Positions 12,290 to 22,642 are shown, numbered from the stretch's first letter. The stretch is DNA of 64,000 nucleotides from Hanleya hanleyi (GCA_036873755.1 JAVTVY010019616.1:1-64000), one strand, 5' to 3'. Notes: a model not told the origin generated them from the sequence alone. A program made the numbers and translations.

Positions 12290-12790
12290 GGAGAACGTAC
12301 TTCTATACATTTGCGGTAGGGTTGTGGGGTCTCGTTTTACTCGTCTCGTCATTTAGAACATAAGAAGTGTCCCCGTGCGAATCGGTGAAATTTTTGAAAA
12401 AAGTCACCGAGCCCCATATAGTCCCATACTGGGGTATAGGATCAATGTTTGTCCCCCTGAGAAACGTACTTCTATACATTTGCGGTAGGGTTGTGGGGTC
12501 TCGTTTTACTCGTCTCGTCATTTAGAACATGATAGGAAGTGTCCCCGTGCGAATCGGTGAAATTTTTGAAAAAAGTCACCGAGCCCCATATAGTCCCATA
12601 CTGGGGTATAGGTTCAATGTTTACCCCCCTGAGAAACGTACTTCTATACATTTGCGGTAGGGTTGTGGGGTCTCGTTTTACTCGTCTCGTCATTTAGAAC
12701 ACGATAGGAAGTGTTGCGGAGCGAATCGGTGAAATTTTTGAAAAAAGTCACCGAGGCCTGGGTAGGCCCATAGGCCTATACTGCATGGCT
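12290..12790. repeat. tandem repeat, about 170-bp unit, nearly 3 copies
   Basis: Units share TTCTATACATTTGCGGTAGG, CTCGTTTTACTCGTCTCGTC and GAATCGGTGAAATTTTTGAA. Copies 1 and 2 are almost identical; the third diverges after the GTCACCGAG segment. The matching minus-strand open frames are a by-product of the repeat. Confidence 0.85.
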
Positions 12791-12919
12791 ATGGGTGTAT
12801 AGGCCCATACGGGGTGGACATGTTGGAGTCTAGTCCCTAATGGTCCCCTGGGGTCGAGTGAGGTCTTATTTTGAAGCTCTCGTGGAGGAGCACTTGACTA
12901 CACTAATGGTTCGTCCGTG

Positions 12920-14420
12920 TTCAATAGTCTGCGCATGCGCAGCCTGGCCCGTAGTATAGAAAACAGGCATTTTGGGTGCTATGTAGGGGTGTGTTTGGGA
13001 TAGAGATGGGCTATTCACGGTTCGAATGGGTCGTGTGAGGTGTCAAAGTGAAGCTTGTGTGGGGTAGAGTCAGAATGGTGTGTTTTTGAATGAAAGTCGC
13101 GTCAATCTGCGCATGCGCAGTTGGTTGTAGTAGTAAAGTGGCCATTTTGGGGCAGTACATGAAGGTATTTGGGGTCGAGATGGGCTATTCACGGTTCGAA
13201 TGCGTCCTGGAAGGTGTCATCTTGTAGTTCTCGGGGTGTACATTCCGATTTAAGGGATGTCCGCGTCATCTGTGACGTCATCGGTGACGTCATCGGTACG
13301 AGTAGTAGCGAAAGTGGCCATTTTCGGGCAGTACATGAAGGTATTTGGGGTCGAGATGGGCTATTCACGGTTCGAATGCGTCCTGGAAGGTGTCATCTTG
13401 TAGTTCTCGGGGTGTACATTCCGATTTAAGGGATGTCCGCGTCATCTGTGACGTCATCAGTGACGTCATCAGTACGAGTAGTAGCGAAAGGGGGCATTTT
13501 GGGTGCTATGTAGGGGTGTGTTTGGGGTAGAGATGGGCTATTCACGATTCGAATGGGTCGTGTGAGGTGTCAAAGTGAAGCTTGTGTGGGGTAGAGTCAG
13601 AATGGTGTGTTTTTGAATGCAAGTCGCGTTAATCTGCGCATGCGCAGTTGGTTGTAGTAAGTAAAGTGGCCATTTTGGGGCAGTACATGAAGGTATTTGG
13701 GGTCGAGATGGGCTATTCACGGTTCGAATGCGTCGTGTGAGGTGTCATCTTGTAGCTCTCGGGGTGTAGAACCGATTTGAGGGCTGTTCACGTCACCTGT
13801 GACGTCATCGGTGACGTCATCAGTACGAGTAGTAAGTAAAGTGGGTATTTTGGGGCAGTGAAAGGAAGGTATTTGGTGTAGAGATGCTCCATCCTTGGTC
13901 CGAATGCATCGTGTAAGGTGTCATGTTGTAGCTCTCGGGGTGTACATCTCCATTTTAGGGATGTTCGCTTCATCTGTGACGTCATCGGTGACGTCATCGG
14001 TACGAGTAGTAGCGAAAGTGCACATTTTGGGGCAGTGCAGGTAGGTGTTTGGGATAGAGAGGGACCATCCTTGGTCCGAATGCGTCGTGTGAGGTGTCAT
14101 GTTGTAGCTCTCGGGGTGTACATCTTCAATTTAGGGATGTCCGCGTCATCTGTGACGTCATCAGTGACGTCATCAGTACGAGTAGTAGCGAAAGTGGGCA
14201 TTTTGGGGCAGTGAAGGAAGGTGTTTGGGGTAGAGAGGGACCATCCTTGGTCCGAATGGATCGTGCGAGGTGCCATTTTGTAGCGCTTAGGGTGTAGATT
14301 CCGATTTAAGGGATGTTCGCATCATCTGTGACGTCATTAGTGACGTCATCGGTACGAGTAGTAGCGAAAGTGGGCATTTTGGGGCAGTGAAGGATGGATT
14401 AGTAGTTTGAAAGCGCATGT
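12920..14420. repeat. satellite-like tandem array (about 176-bp unit) with paired CRE octamers
   Basis: At least six units carry GTACGAGTAGTAGCGAAAGT, CATTTTGGGGCAGT, a variable GGTCCGAATG segment and TAGCTCTCGGGGTGTA. Each has two TGACGTCA octamers spaced about 12 bp apart (13273, 13285, about 13448, 13461, and again near 13800, 13978, 14154 and 14328). A longer subtype also contains TCTGCGCATGCGCAG. The spacing 13169 to 13345 and 13918 to 14094 gives a 176-bp period. Open frames across the array result from the period and are not genes. Confidence 0.85.
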
Positions 14421-14459
14421 CGAGCCCCATTGACCTTGCGGCGCAATGCGCAATGAGAA

Positions 14460-14785
14460 TGCATGTGTGTGTGTGTGTGTATGTTTATGCGTCTGTGTGT
14501 GTGTGTGCGTGCATGTGTGTGTGTATGCGTCTGTGTGTGTGTGTGTATGCGTCTGTGTGTCTGTGCACGTGTGCTTGCGTGTACGTGTGTGTGTATGTGT
14601 GTGTGTGTATGTGCGTGTGTGTCTGTGTGTCTGTGTGCATGTGTGCGTACGTGTGTGTGTACGCGCGTGTGTGTGTATACGTCTGTATGCGTGTGTTTAT
14701 GCGTGTGTGTGTGTATGCGTCTGATGCGTGTGTGTGTGTGTGTATGCGTCTGTGTGTCTGGGTGCGTGTGTGCATGCGCCGAGTT
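14460..14785. repeat. TG-rich microsatellite
   Basis: About 320 bp of (TG)n interrupted by TATGCGTC and TACGTG variants. Cys/Val-repeat frames on the plus strand and His/Thr-repeat frames on the minus strand are artefacts of it. Confidence 0.95.
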
Positions 14786-14837
14786 CTAAGAGCCCCGGAG
14801 AGAGAACAACAACAACACGGATGATACATGAGAGAAC
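14716..14837. repeat. direct repeat flanking the zinc-finger block, left copy
   Basis: Matches 17316-17440: GCGTCTGATGCGTG, a short TG run, then CGAGTTCTAAGAGCCCCGGA and GAGAGAACAACAACAAC. The two copies enclose the two zinc-finger genes. Confidence 0.85.
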
Positions 14838-15052
14838 AACAAGAAGTTTTTGTCATATAGTTTATTATCCCCAAATTTTACATCATACCCAGGCTGATGT
14901 TCGCATTCGAAATATCAAACACCGTGTTTTATTATTCAACGCATCGTCACATCAGGCACAAGTGTTTACTGAGCTCAAGTCAACGATCAGCATGTAGACA
15001 TAGAGAGTATGTACGGCATGTTGTGGTATTCATCAGTGCATGGGTGACGCAT

Positions 15053-15977
15053 TCACCCGATGGGTTGATTGGTCGTCTTGGTCACGAAAAACGTAACATT
15101 CGTTACCCTCTTTACCACCCATTGTGTGTTGGGGCGTTGACGATGTGCCCATCTCAAGGCATCCAATTGTTCCACTTGGGCCAGCATCATCTCTAGCGAC
15201 GCCCGGTGAATGATGGTAAACGGCAGGTCAAACACAAGGTTGTTGGCCCTGGGGTAACAATACCGTAACTGGTCCGTCTTTTTGTGACGTAAGATGTACC
15301 CGAAAGCGACATTCAATTTGAAGGCCGTAGTTTGATCTTCGAAGATGGCTTCCACGTAGCTGCGTAGACGGGTGAGTTTGGTCAGTGGGAAATTGTAGAT
15401 ATCTTGAATAGGGCGATGACGGTGGAAACAGTACCGTGTCATAGACCAATGGCCCCGATCGTCGTCACTCACTGGATGGTTGTCCTGTAAGAGATCGCCA
15501 GGAAACATTTATGGGCTCGACCAGAAAATGTTCGATGTTGTCAGGCGAATGACTCGAAACCGTAACGCTTGGGTCCGGCTGGATATCCAGGCTCTTCTGA
15601 ACTGTGGGTATAGGCGGGCTTTCCGTCATCGCATCACCAGTGGCGTTCGTCTCCCCGGGCTTATCTTCACTGGGCCTGACCTTCCGCGGCTCCTCTATAG
15701 TAGAAGGTTGTCGCGCATACCGTGGTGATGGACTATGAATCAAACGTTGGTGCCGTCTTAACTGACTGGGTCGTTTGAAGAGTTGACCACATTCATTACA
15801 TTGTTCCGTCGCACCCTCGTGGAGTGAGCGTTCATGGCGCAGTAAAGCATCTTCCCGATTAAATGACCGTGCGCAGGTTATACAAGTATATCGTGCACCG
15901 TTGTGGATGGAGGCCTCGTGTCGTCGCAAATCTTCTGGGCGAATAAACTGCTTCTGGCAAGTTGTGCAAGTGAACAT
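15053..15977 (-). pseudogene. C2H2 zinc-finger plus PolB-N-terminal-domain gene, copy B, frame-broken
   Basis: The first part (15465-15977) encodes three C2H2 fingers (CTTC-x12-HEASIH, CITC-x12-HERSLH, CNECGQLF-x8-HQRLIH), then a Pro/Glu-rich linker. The second part (15053-15508) lies in a different frame and holds a domain homologous to the first 150 residues of the neighbouring DNA polymerase (FHRHRPI, DIYNF, FKLNVAFGYILRHK, QRPNTQW, VTNVTFFVTK). The frame changes between about 15465 and 15508, inside the region that is continuous in copy A. A TATA box (16024-16030) lies about 50 bp upstream of the ATG, and AATAAA on the minus strand (14861-14866) lies downstream. This is the decayed tandem partner of the gene at 16154-17128. 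Confidence 0.75.
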
Positions 15978-16023
15978 CTTGGTGGTTGACAGAGTATCCG
16001 ATGAAACGACCAGGCCGCTTCCC

Positions 16024-16031
16024 GTTTATAG
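16024..16031 (-). promoter_or_regulatory. TATA box of zinc-finger gene copy B
   Basis: CTATAAAC on the minus strand, about 47-54 bp before the ATG at 15977, inside a block conserved with the other copy (GATCTATTTTTAGCAC nearby on the plus strand). Confidence 0.6.
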
Positions 16032-16153
16032 TACGCTAGCTGGTGATCTATTTTTAGCACACTCAGTTCAACTACCTACCGGATGTAGGCTGTTTCTAAT
16101 CGTCATCGGGCAGGCCAGGATACCGTTGAGGAAACATATCCTCAGATAATTGT

Positions 16154-17128
16154 TTACGCATTCTGAGTATCTTTCAGTGCATGGGTGAATACTTTCAGCC
16201 GATTGGGGTGGTGGGTCAGTTTAACCACGAAGAACGTAACATTGGTGACCCTCTCCACTATCCATTTGGTGTTGGGACGCTGTTCATAGGCCCATTCCAA
16301 GGGATCCACAGTGTCCAGTTGGGCCAGCATCGTCTCTAGCGACGCCCGATTGGTGATTGTGAAAGGATGGTCGTACACTGGGTTGATGGCACTGGAATAG
16401 AAATAGCACAATTCGCGCGTCATCTTATGGCATAAGATGTAGCCAAATGCTACATTTAATGTGAAGGACGTAGGTTGATCATTGAAGATGGCTTCCACGT
16501 AGCTGCGTAGACGGGCGAGGTCGGTCAGTCGGAAATTGTACAAGTCCAATATAGGGCGATGACGGTGGAAGCAGTGTCGGATCATGGGCCAATGGCGTCG
16601 ATATATCTCACTCACTGGATGATCTTCGGATAAGAGATCGCTGGGAACATCCACCGCATCTTCCAGAAAATGTTCGTTGTTGTCAGGCGTATGACTGAAA
16701 ACAGTAATGCTAGGAACCGGCTGGATATCTAGTCTCTTCTGAGCTGTGGGTATAGGCGGGCTCTCCGCGATCGCATCACCAGTGGCATTCTTCTCCCCGG
16801 GTTCATCTTCAGTGGATCTGTCCCTCCTGGGTGCCTCTTTAGTGGAAAGTTGCCCCTCATGCCATGGTGACGGACCATGAATCAAACGCTCATGCCGTTT
16901 TAACTGACTGGGTCGTCTGAAGAGTTGACCACATTCTTCGTATGGACGCTTGGGTGGCCCATGAATTGAACGTTCATGGCGCTGTAAATGATCTGGGCGC
17001 TGAAACGACAGTGTAGGCCTACATATCGTACAGCTATACCGGGCGGTTCCATCGTGCTTGGTATTCTCATGGCGGCGCAAGTCGTGCCGGCGAGTGAACG
17101 ATTTCGAGCACGTAGTACAAGTGAACAT
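16154..17128 (-). CDS. C2H2 zinc-finger protein fused to a PolB-N-terminal-like domain, copy A, intact
   Basis: A 324-residue open frame starting at an ATG. Residues 4-25 form a C2H2 finger (C4, C7, H20, H25). A second finger follows at about 31-56 with two extra residues between knuckle and helix. A third has the shape of CGQLF-x8-HERLIH, but the first Cys of its pair is replaced. Residues 75-165 are a charged, low-complexity linker. Residues about 175-310 repeat the N-terminal domain of the neighbouring polymerase (EIYRRHW, FHRHRPILDLYNFRL, TLNVAFGYIL, QRPNTKWIVERVTNVTFFV). The protein has no polymerase domain. A TATA box is present upstream. Function is unknown; DNA binding through the fingers is likely, and a role as replication accessory or competitor of PolB is inference. 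Confidence 0.72.
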   Translation of the reverse strand: MFTCTTCSKSFTRRHDLRRHENTKHDGTARYSCTICRPTLSFQRPDHLQRHERSIHGPPKRPYEECGQLFRRPSQLKRHERLIHGPSPWHEGQLSTKEAPRRDRSTEDEPGEKNATGDAIAESPPIPTAQKRLDIQPVPSITVFSHTPDNNEHFLEDAVDVPSDLLSEDHPVSEIYRRHWPMIRHCFHRHRPILDLYNFRLTDLARLRSYVEAIFNDQPTSFTLNVAFGYILCHKMTRELCYFYSSAINPVYDHPFTITNRASLETMLAQLDTVDPLEWAYEQRPNTKWIVERVTNVTFFVVKLTHHPNRLKVFTHALKDTQNA

Positions 17129-17171
17129 CTTGGTGGTTGACAGAGTGTCTGATGAAACGGTCAGGCCGTTT

Positions 17172-17182
17172 CCTTTTTATAG
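17172..17182 (-). promoter_or_regulatory. TATA box of zinc-finger gene copy A
   Basis: CTATAAAAAGG on the minus strand, 44-54 bp before the ATG at 17128. The flanking 100 bp are conserved with the copy B promoter. Confidence 0.65.
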
Positions 17183-17315
17183 CAAGCTAGCTGTTGATCT
17201 ATTTTTAGCACCATCAGTTCAACTTGGACGTCAGCGACAAGAACCCGGATGTAGGCGCGGACGTCATTGACAAGAGCTCGGATGTACAAGAACACGGATG
17301 TACCCGGATGTGAAT

Positions 17316-17440
17316 GCGTCTGATGCGTGTGTGTGTGTGTGTGTATGCGTCTGTGTGTCTGTGTGCGTGTGTGCATGAGCCGAGTTCTAAGAGCCCCGGA
17401 GAGAGAACAACAACAACAACAAGGATGACACATGAGAGAG
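17316..17440. repeat. direct repeat flanking the zinc-finger block, right copy
   Basis: Same unit as 14716-14837, including its own short TG microsatellite and the AACAACAACAAC run. Confidence 0.85.
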
Positions 17441-17495
17441 GACCAATACATATGGACACATGTTCATTCCTATATTTAAAGACTCTACCACCACC

Positions 17496-17680
17496 GCACA
17501 CCACCAACACCACCACCAACTCCACCAACACCACCACCAACGCCACCAACGCCACCACCAACGCCACCAACGCCACCACCAACGCCACCACCAACGCCAC
17601 CAACGCCACCAACGCCACCACCGGGCGTTGACGGGCGTCAACGCCCGGTCGTGGTGGTGGTGGTGGTGGTGGTGGTAACC
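17496..17680. repeat. CCACCAACG minisatellite with a central hairpin
   Basis: (CCACCAACG)n and (CCACCAACGCCA)n variants run to 17620. A 28-bp palindrome follows (arms CCGGGCGTTGACG at 17621-17633 and its complement at 17636-17648, two-base loop), then (GTG)n to about 17676. The GTG run is complementary to the left repeat, so the arms extend beyond the central hairpin. Confidence 0.9.
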
Positions 17681-17889
17681 CCGGTGTGGCAGAGCTCCGA
17701 GAGCTCCACTCCACGCCCGGTGGTGGTGGTGGGAACTCCCGTGTGGCAGAGCTCTTGGATCGGAGCTCTTGGAGCTCAACGCCTGTGGAGCTCAGATCTC
17801 GGAAGTGACATTTGCATACGACCTCTGTGAGGTCACTTCCGCTTCCGTTCACGTGACCGGAACTGACCTTTGACCCCGGCGCGCAAAGG

Positions 17890-17981
17890 TTGCTGCATTC
17901 ATTGGCCTGCCGAACGGAGCTATCTCACCAGCCTACCTGACCAGCCTACCTGACCAGCCTGAACCACTCTGACGACAGGAG
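17890..17981. repeat. left terminal inverted repeat
   Basis: Starts TTGCTGCATTCATTG, then CCTGCCGAACGGAGCTATCT, then tandem (CCTACCTGACCAG) units, ending near CTCTGACGA. It matches the reverse complement of 35440-35531 with about four mismatches. Confidence 0.88.
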
Positions 17982-18009
17982 GAATCACCGGGACTTGCCT
18001 CACTGCACC

Positions 18010-21000
18010 ATGAAACGTGGAGAAGATTTTCCAGGGGATCCAGGAGCGCCTCCGGCTGAAGTCTTGCCCGAAGACGAGCGTGTGAGTGAGATTTATCGAC
18101 GTCACTGGGCCACCATACGCCATTGTTTTCACCGTCACCGTCGTCTATTGGACTTGTATAACTTTCGACTGCAGGACCTCACGTATCTTTCTACTTACGC
18201 CGAGAACATTTTCACAGACCAGGTGACAGCGTTCAAGTTGAATATCACATTCAGCTACATCTTACGGCACAAAGAGACGGACCAGTTGCGGTATTTTTAT
18301 CCCAGCAATAATACCTATGTGTTTGACCAGCCGTTCGCGGTGACGGATGCAATTTCTCTGGACCCACTCATCGATCAACTGACTACGTTGGACCCATTAG
18401 AATTGGCCCGGTTGCAACGCCCCAATACCAAATGGCTTGTGGAAATGGTGACGAACGTCACATTTTTCGTCACCAAAATGAGAGATCACCCTATCGGTGC
18501 TCCTGTCATTCTTCCACCTTGGCTGCTTCATCGAAGAGGACTGTATATGCGTTAACGCGAGGCGTAAATGGTCCCTACAAAGACCGGAAATGTCTGTTTC
18601 GGTGTTTGGCCGTGCATCTGGACGAGTGTGATCCCCGGAAATGTGAGAAAGTGGCCAATGGCTATTGGAGACAGTATTTACAGGAGCAAGACTTGGATGA
18701 GCGGCAGTTCCGTGGAGTCCCCTTTAAGTATTTGGATGTCGTGGAAACTCTGTTCAGCATCAATATCTTTGTATACCGATTACGATGCGAGGATGACATA
18801 TTTGTGGCTGAATTGGTTCATTGCTCAACAGAACGGTATGCTTCTACGATGAAAGTCAATGTCTTCGACGACAATGGGTTGAGTCATTTTTCCCTCATCT
18901 ACGATATGAGCCTGTACGCGCAATCCTACAGTTGTGCCCAATGCCATCGGGTGTTTGACCACTCTGGGCACCTACATCGACACGAAAAGATTTGTGACAA
19001 CAGTGTGAAGCGCAAATTTCCTGGTGGTGTGTATCATAATACGCCCACCATTTTGGAGGAGCTGGCCGATGAAGGGATTGTCATACCGGAAGAGGACCGT
19101 TATTTTCCCTACCGGGCGTGTTACGATTTCGAGGCCTTTGTTGGAGTCCATGGACATGTTCTCAGCGAAAACGCAGTGGACGCAGCGCCATATTCCCCTC
19201 AGTGTGAGCATTTCCATCAACGTACCCGGCTATGACGCTGCACCTGTCTGTTTCGTGTCCACCGGGGATTCCCATGAGTTGATTACCCGCATGATGGAGT
19301 ATTTAGAGGCAGTGAGTGCGGCCAGTACGGAATTGTTGGTGTCCAAGTTCCAGGATTCCTATACCAGGTGTATCGTTTAGTGACGATGAAGAGTCAGAGT
19401 CCGAGTCAGAGTCGGACACGCAGGAGCCGGAACCCATTCAGTCGCAGGATGTACCTTTACCTAAACCGTATGCGGAGAAATTGAAAGCCCGCTTCCTACA
19501 ATACCTAGGCCAGTTACCGGTGCTGGGCTTCAACTCGGGGCGATACGACTTGAACATGGTGAAGGAATTTCTCTACCCTTACTTGGCCCAGGCTAATACC
19601 ATCAAGTCCGTCATCAAGAAGATCAATAATCATATGGCCCTCACTACCACGTCACTCCATTTCCTGGATGTACGGAACTACTTAGCTCCCAATTATAGCT
19701 ATGATCAGTGGGTGAAGGCGTATGACTGTGCACAAACCAAAGGGAGGTTCCCTTACACGTATATATCGACGCTCGACCGCTTGGAGGAAACACAGTTGCC
19801 ACCCCGGGACGCGTTCTTTGACGATTTGAAGCAAGTGGAATGTTCGGAAGACACGTACCGGGAACTACAGCAGGTATTGAACGACCAACATATGCAGACC
19901 TTGCGAGATTTCCTGATATGGTATAATAACTTAGATGTGGTTCCTTTCCTCGAAGCGGCCGAGAAAATGGTTCAACTCTTTCGTCGTGAGATGCACGTCG
20001 ACATATTCAAGGAGTGCTTGAGTTTACCGGGTCTGGCGCTTCGCCATCTCTTTCAAGATTGTCCTACATACTTTTCGCTGATACAGCAAAAAGACGCGGA
20101 CATGTATGATTGTCTAAAACAGAACATCGTCGGCGGGCCCAGTCTTATTTTTCACCGCTACCACGAGAAGGACGTGACCACGCTCCCCGGTGGGAAACCC
20201 TGTGCCAAAATCATCGGATTCGATGCCAATGCCCTGTACCTGTGGTCCCTTGCCCAGCCCATGCCCAGCGGTCATTATACGCGCTGGTTGGCGGAAGGTC
20301 AACATTTCACACCGCAACGCAACCCCTACAAACATCTCGCCGACCAGTGGTTGGACTGGGAAGCCTATCGACGGGGAATTTCCACACGCCATCAGACCAA
20401 CGCCCCAGAGAAGCGCATAGGAGATCGTCGACTCCCCGTCGATGGGTTTGCCCTTGTGGATAGAACACCGACCGTATTCCAGTTTTATGGATGCTATTGG
20501 CACGGCCACGAATGCCATTTCAGCGCTGGACGCTTCAACCAACGACGTGGGAAATCGGCGAAAGAATTACGGGAAGAAGTCCAGGAGAACGGCGATTACA
20601 TCAAAGAGAGAGGATACCACCTCATCGAAATGTGGGAGTGTGAATTTCACACCATGTGCCAGGCCCTCCCACATTTACGCCGTTTCCTTAAAGCGCGCGA
20701 GTACCCTCTCAGTCGTCGGCGACTCCTGAGTCTGCCACAGATGTTCGACGCCATTCGTTCCGGGGACCTCTACGGCTTTGTGGAATGCGACCTGCATGTT
20801 CCCGACACTCTCAAACCATTCTTCGCCCAGTGCCCACCTATTTTCAAGAACACACTGGTGGGTCGGGATGACATTGGAGACACCATGGGTGCCTATGCTG
20901 AGCAACACGAGTGTTTGCCTCGACCTCGACGGATGTTGATTGGCAGTATGTGGGCAGAGAAAATCTTGCTAGGCACTCCGCTACTACAGTGGTACATCAG

Positions 21001-21867
21001 CCACAGTCTGGAACTCACGCGCGTGTACCAAGTCTTACAGTACGTACCCAGCGCCTGTTTTGCGGGGAATGCCGACATCGTGACGTCTGCCCGTCGTCAA
21101 GGTGATCAAGATCCGAGTAAGGCCATCATCGGGGAATCGTGGAAATTGACGGGCAATGGCTATTATGGCAAAACGGTCACTAACCAAGATAAGCACGTGA
21201 ACGTGAACATCTGTACCACCCAACAGGCCCGCAAAAAGGTCAATTCTCCCCTGTTTCGGTCATCGATGACGACACGTATGAAATCACTTTAGCCAAAAAG
21301 ACTACCCTCCAAATTGGATGTATGGTATACCAGGTGGCCAAGCTCAGGATGCTCCAGTTTTTGTATGATTTCATGGGTGTGTATTTTAATCCATCAGACT
21401 GGCAACTCATGGAGATGGATACAGACTCTGCTTACATGGCCGTGTCTAATGCGGATTGGGAGTCCCTGGTCAAACCCGAGTTACGTGCACAGTATGGGGC
21501 GGAACGGGACCGGTGGCTACCTCCACGTGACCATTACCAGTACGACAAGCGGACGCCGGGTCTCTTCAAGTTGGAGTGGAGTGGGGATGCCATGATTGCA
21601 CTCTCCTCCAAGACGTATTACTGTTACGGTGGAGAACAAAATAAGTTTAGCTGCAAAGGGGTGAACCGGCGCGATCCGGCCATCGACAAAGCCTTGTACC
21701 TGAACGTGCTGCAAAGCCAGGCCAGTGCAAGTGGGACTAACAGAGGATTTCGGGTCGTGGACCACCAGATGCGGACGTACATCCAGAAACGAGACGCCTT
21801 CACCTTCTTCTACCCCAAGCGGAAAGTCCTTCCCGATGGCATCAGTACCACTTACCTGGACTTGTGA
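18010..21867 (+). pseudogene. PolB: protein-primed family B DNA polymerase of the Polinton, frame-broken
   Basis: Segments in successive frames cover a full-length Polinton PolB: about 18010-18520, 18520-19175, 19180-19370, 19370-21250 and 21250-21867. An ATG lies at 18010. The N-terminal domain (FHRHRRLLDLYNF, FKLNITFSYILRHK) is shared with the two zinc-finger genes. A C2H2-like CAQC-x12-H-x3-H motif comes next (near 18930). The exonuclease motifs are YDFEA (19122), FNSGRYDLN (19529) and YNNLD (about 19921). The polymerase motifs are DANALYL (20220), KLTGNGYYG (21143), MDTDS (21415) and SKTYY (21607). An HGxxCH-type YWHGHECH insert sits near 20500. Every catalytic motif is preserved, yet four frame changes split the gene. 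Either recent decay or sequence error is possible. Confidence 0.88.
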
Positions 21868-21924
21868 AACTATGACATTTGATATACTTTTCATGATATG
21901 AGTTAAAACTAGTACTGTAAAAAA

Positions 21925-21982
21925 GTCAGAAGGGTCGCCAGTCCTAAGTGCAGGGCGTGGGTTCGAATCCCACGCTCTGACA
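21925..21982 (+). ncRNA. tRNA-like sequence (58 nt) with Pol III-type terminator
   Basis: A six-base acceptor-like stem pairs GTCAGA (21925-21930) with TCTGAC (21976-21981). The T-arm is perfect: GTGGG-TTCGAAT-CCCAC at 21957-21973, which also forms a B-box (GGTTCGAATCC). TTTTT follows at 21984-21988, the usual Pol III stop. Only 26 bases separate stem and T-arm, too few for normal D and anticodon arms. It is therefore a truncated or unusual tRNA-derived sequence, closest by eye to tRNA-Leu or tRNA-Ser ends. It sits between the convergent PolB and virion blocks. Confidence 0.55.
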
Positions 21983-22039
21983 GTTTTTACACACCACCTG
22001 TATTCTATTGTACATATTCTATACATTCTTGTTCACTTG

Positions 22040-22086
22040 AATAAAAAAAGTCAAACACATCACTTGTGTTTTTATGAATTTTTAAT
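22040..22086. terminator. convergent polyadenylation signals
   Basis: AATAAA at 22040-22045 on the plus strand would serve PolB. ATTAAA on the minus strand (22081-22086) would serve the virion block ending at 22162. Confidence 0.5.
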
Positions 22087-22161
22087 TGAACATCAATGAA
22101 CGTCAGAACAACAACGTCATAACAAAAAACAATGAGAACACCGCGCGGTGCATTGAATCAA

Positions 22162-22638
22162 TTAAGACAACCAGAGAAATGGGGCATGCACATTAAAACG
22201 AGAGGCAGTCCAGTCGTATACGAGTACATCACGGTCTTCGGCTTGACAATAATCATAAAACATTTGTATGATCGTTTGCATAGAATGCCCTCTACTCCGG
22301 TGAGTGAGATAAAACACACAGTACTGTCCGCATACACTACTCAAGGGTCCTTGTAATCTTTTAGTATTCCAGCGCCACACTGTAGTAGATACGTCCATGA
22401 ACTTCACCAAATCGGGATGCAGGGGTGCAAGTCCGTAGGAATCAAAGTATTCGCCTTGGCCCAGGGTGTCCACGTACACAGCCACCCAATGTTCACCGGG
22501 TAGAGTACCAGGGTCTGCATTCAGGATGTAGGCTGCCGGGGTGGTTGAGATGGTGGGAAACACATTGCGTGGAAACACACCTCGAAAGGGTACCCGAGGA
22601 TCTCGCTGGAGTATGCCCATCAGCTGCTCTGTATCCAT
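22162..22638 (-). CDS. PRO: adenain-like cysteine protease (maturation protease)
   Basis: A 158-residue protein of the Ulp1/adenain family. In this numbering the catalytic residues are H50 (GEHWVAVYVD), D66 (YFDSYG) and C103 (SSVCGQYC), with Q96 as likely oxyanion-hole residue. All are present. The frame is open upstream to 22701, but the ATG at 22638 lies four bases after the capsid gene's stop and gives the usual family length, so I chose it. It is the last gene of the minus-strand virion block. Known role in relatives: cleaving capsid and core precursors during particle maturation. Confidence 0.9.
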   Translation of the reverse strand: MDTEQLMGILQRDPRVPFRGVFPRNVFPTISTTPAAYILNADPGTLPGEHWVAVYVDTLGQGEYFDSYGLAPLHPDLVKFMDVSTTVWRWNTKRLQGPLSSVCGQYCVFYLTHRSRGHSMQTIIQMFYDYCQAEDRDVLVYDWTASRFNVHAPFLWLS

Positions 22639-22642
22639 GACT

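Noticed and set aside
13169..14297. Several frames of 60-98 residues in the CRE array
   Set aside because: Repeat by-products with stops at the same place in each unit.
14417..14874. Cys/Val-rich and His/Thr-rich open frames
   Set aside because: Direct translations of the TG microsatellite.
17214..17852. 212-residue Val/Ala/Leu-repeat frame and Trp- or His-repeat frames
   Set aside because: Produced by the CCACCAACG minisatellite and hairpin; no domain.
21517..22026. 169-residue minus-strand frame containing WDSNPRP
   Set aside because: That peptide is the usual antisense reading of a tRNA T-arm; the rest is the shadow of PolB.
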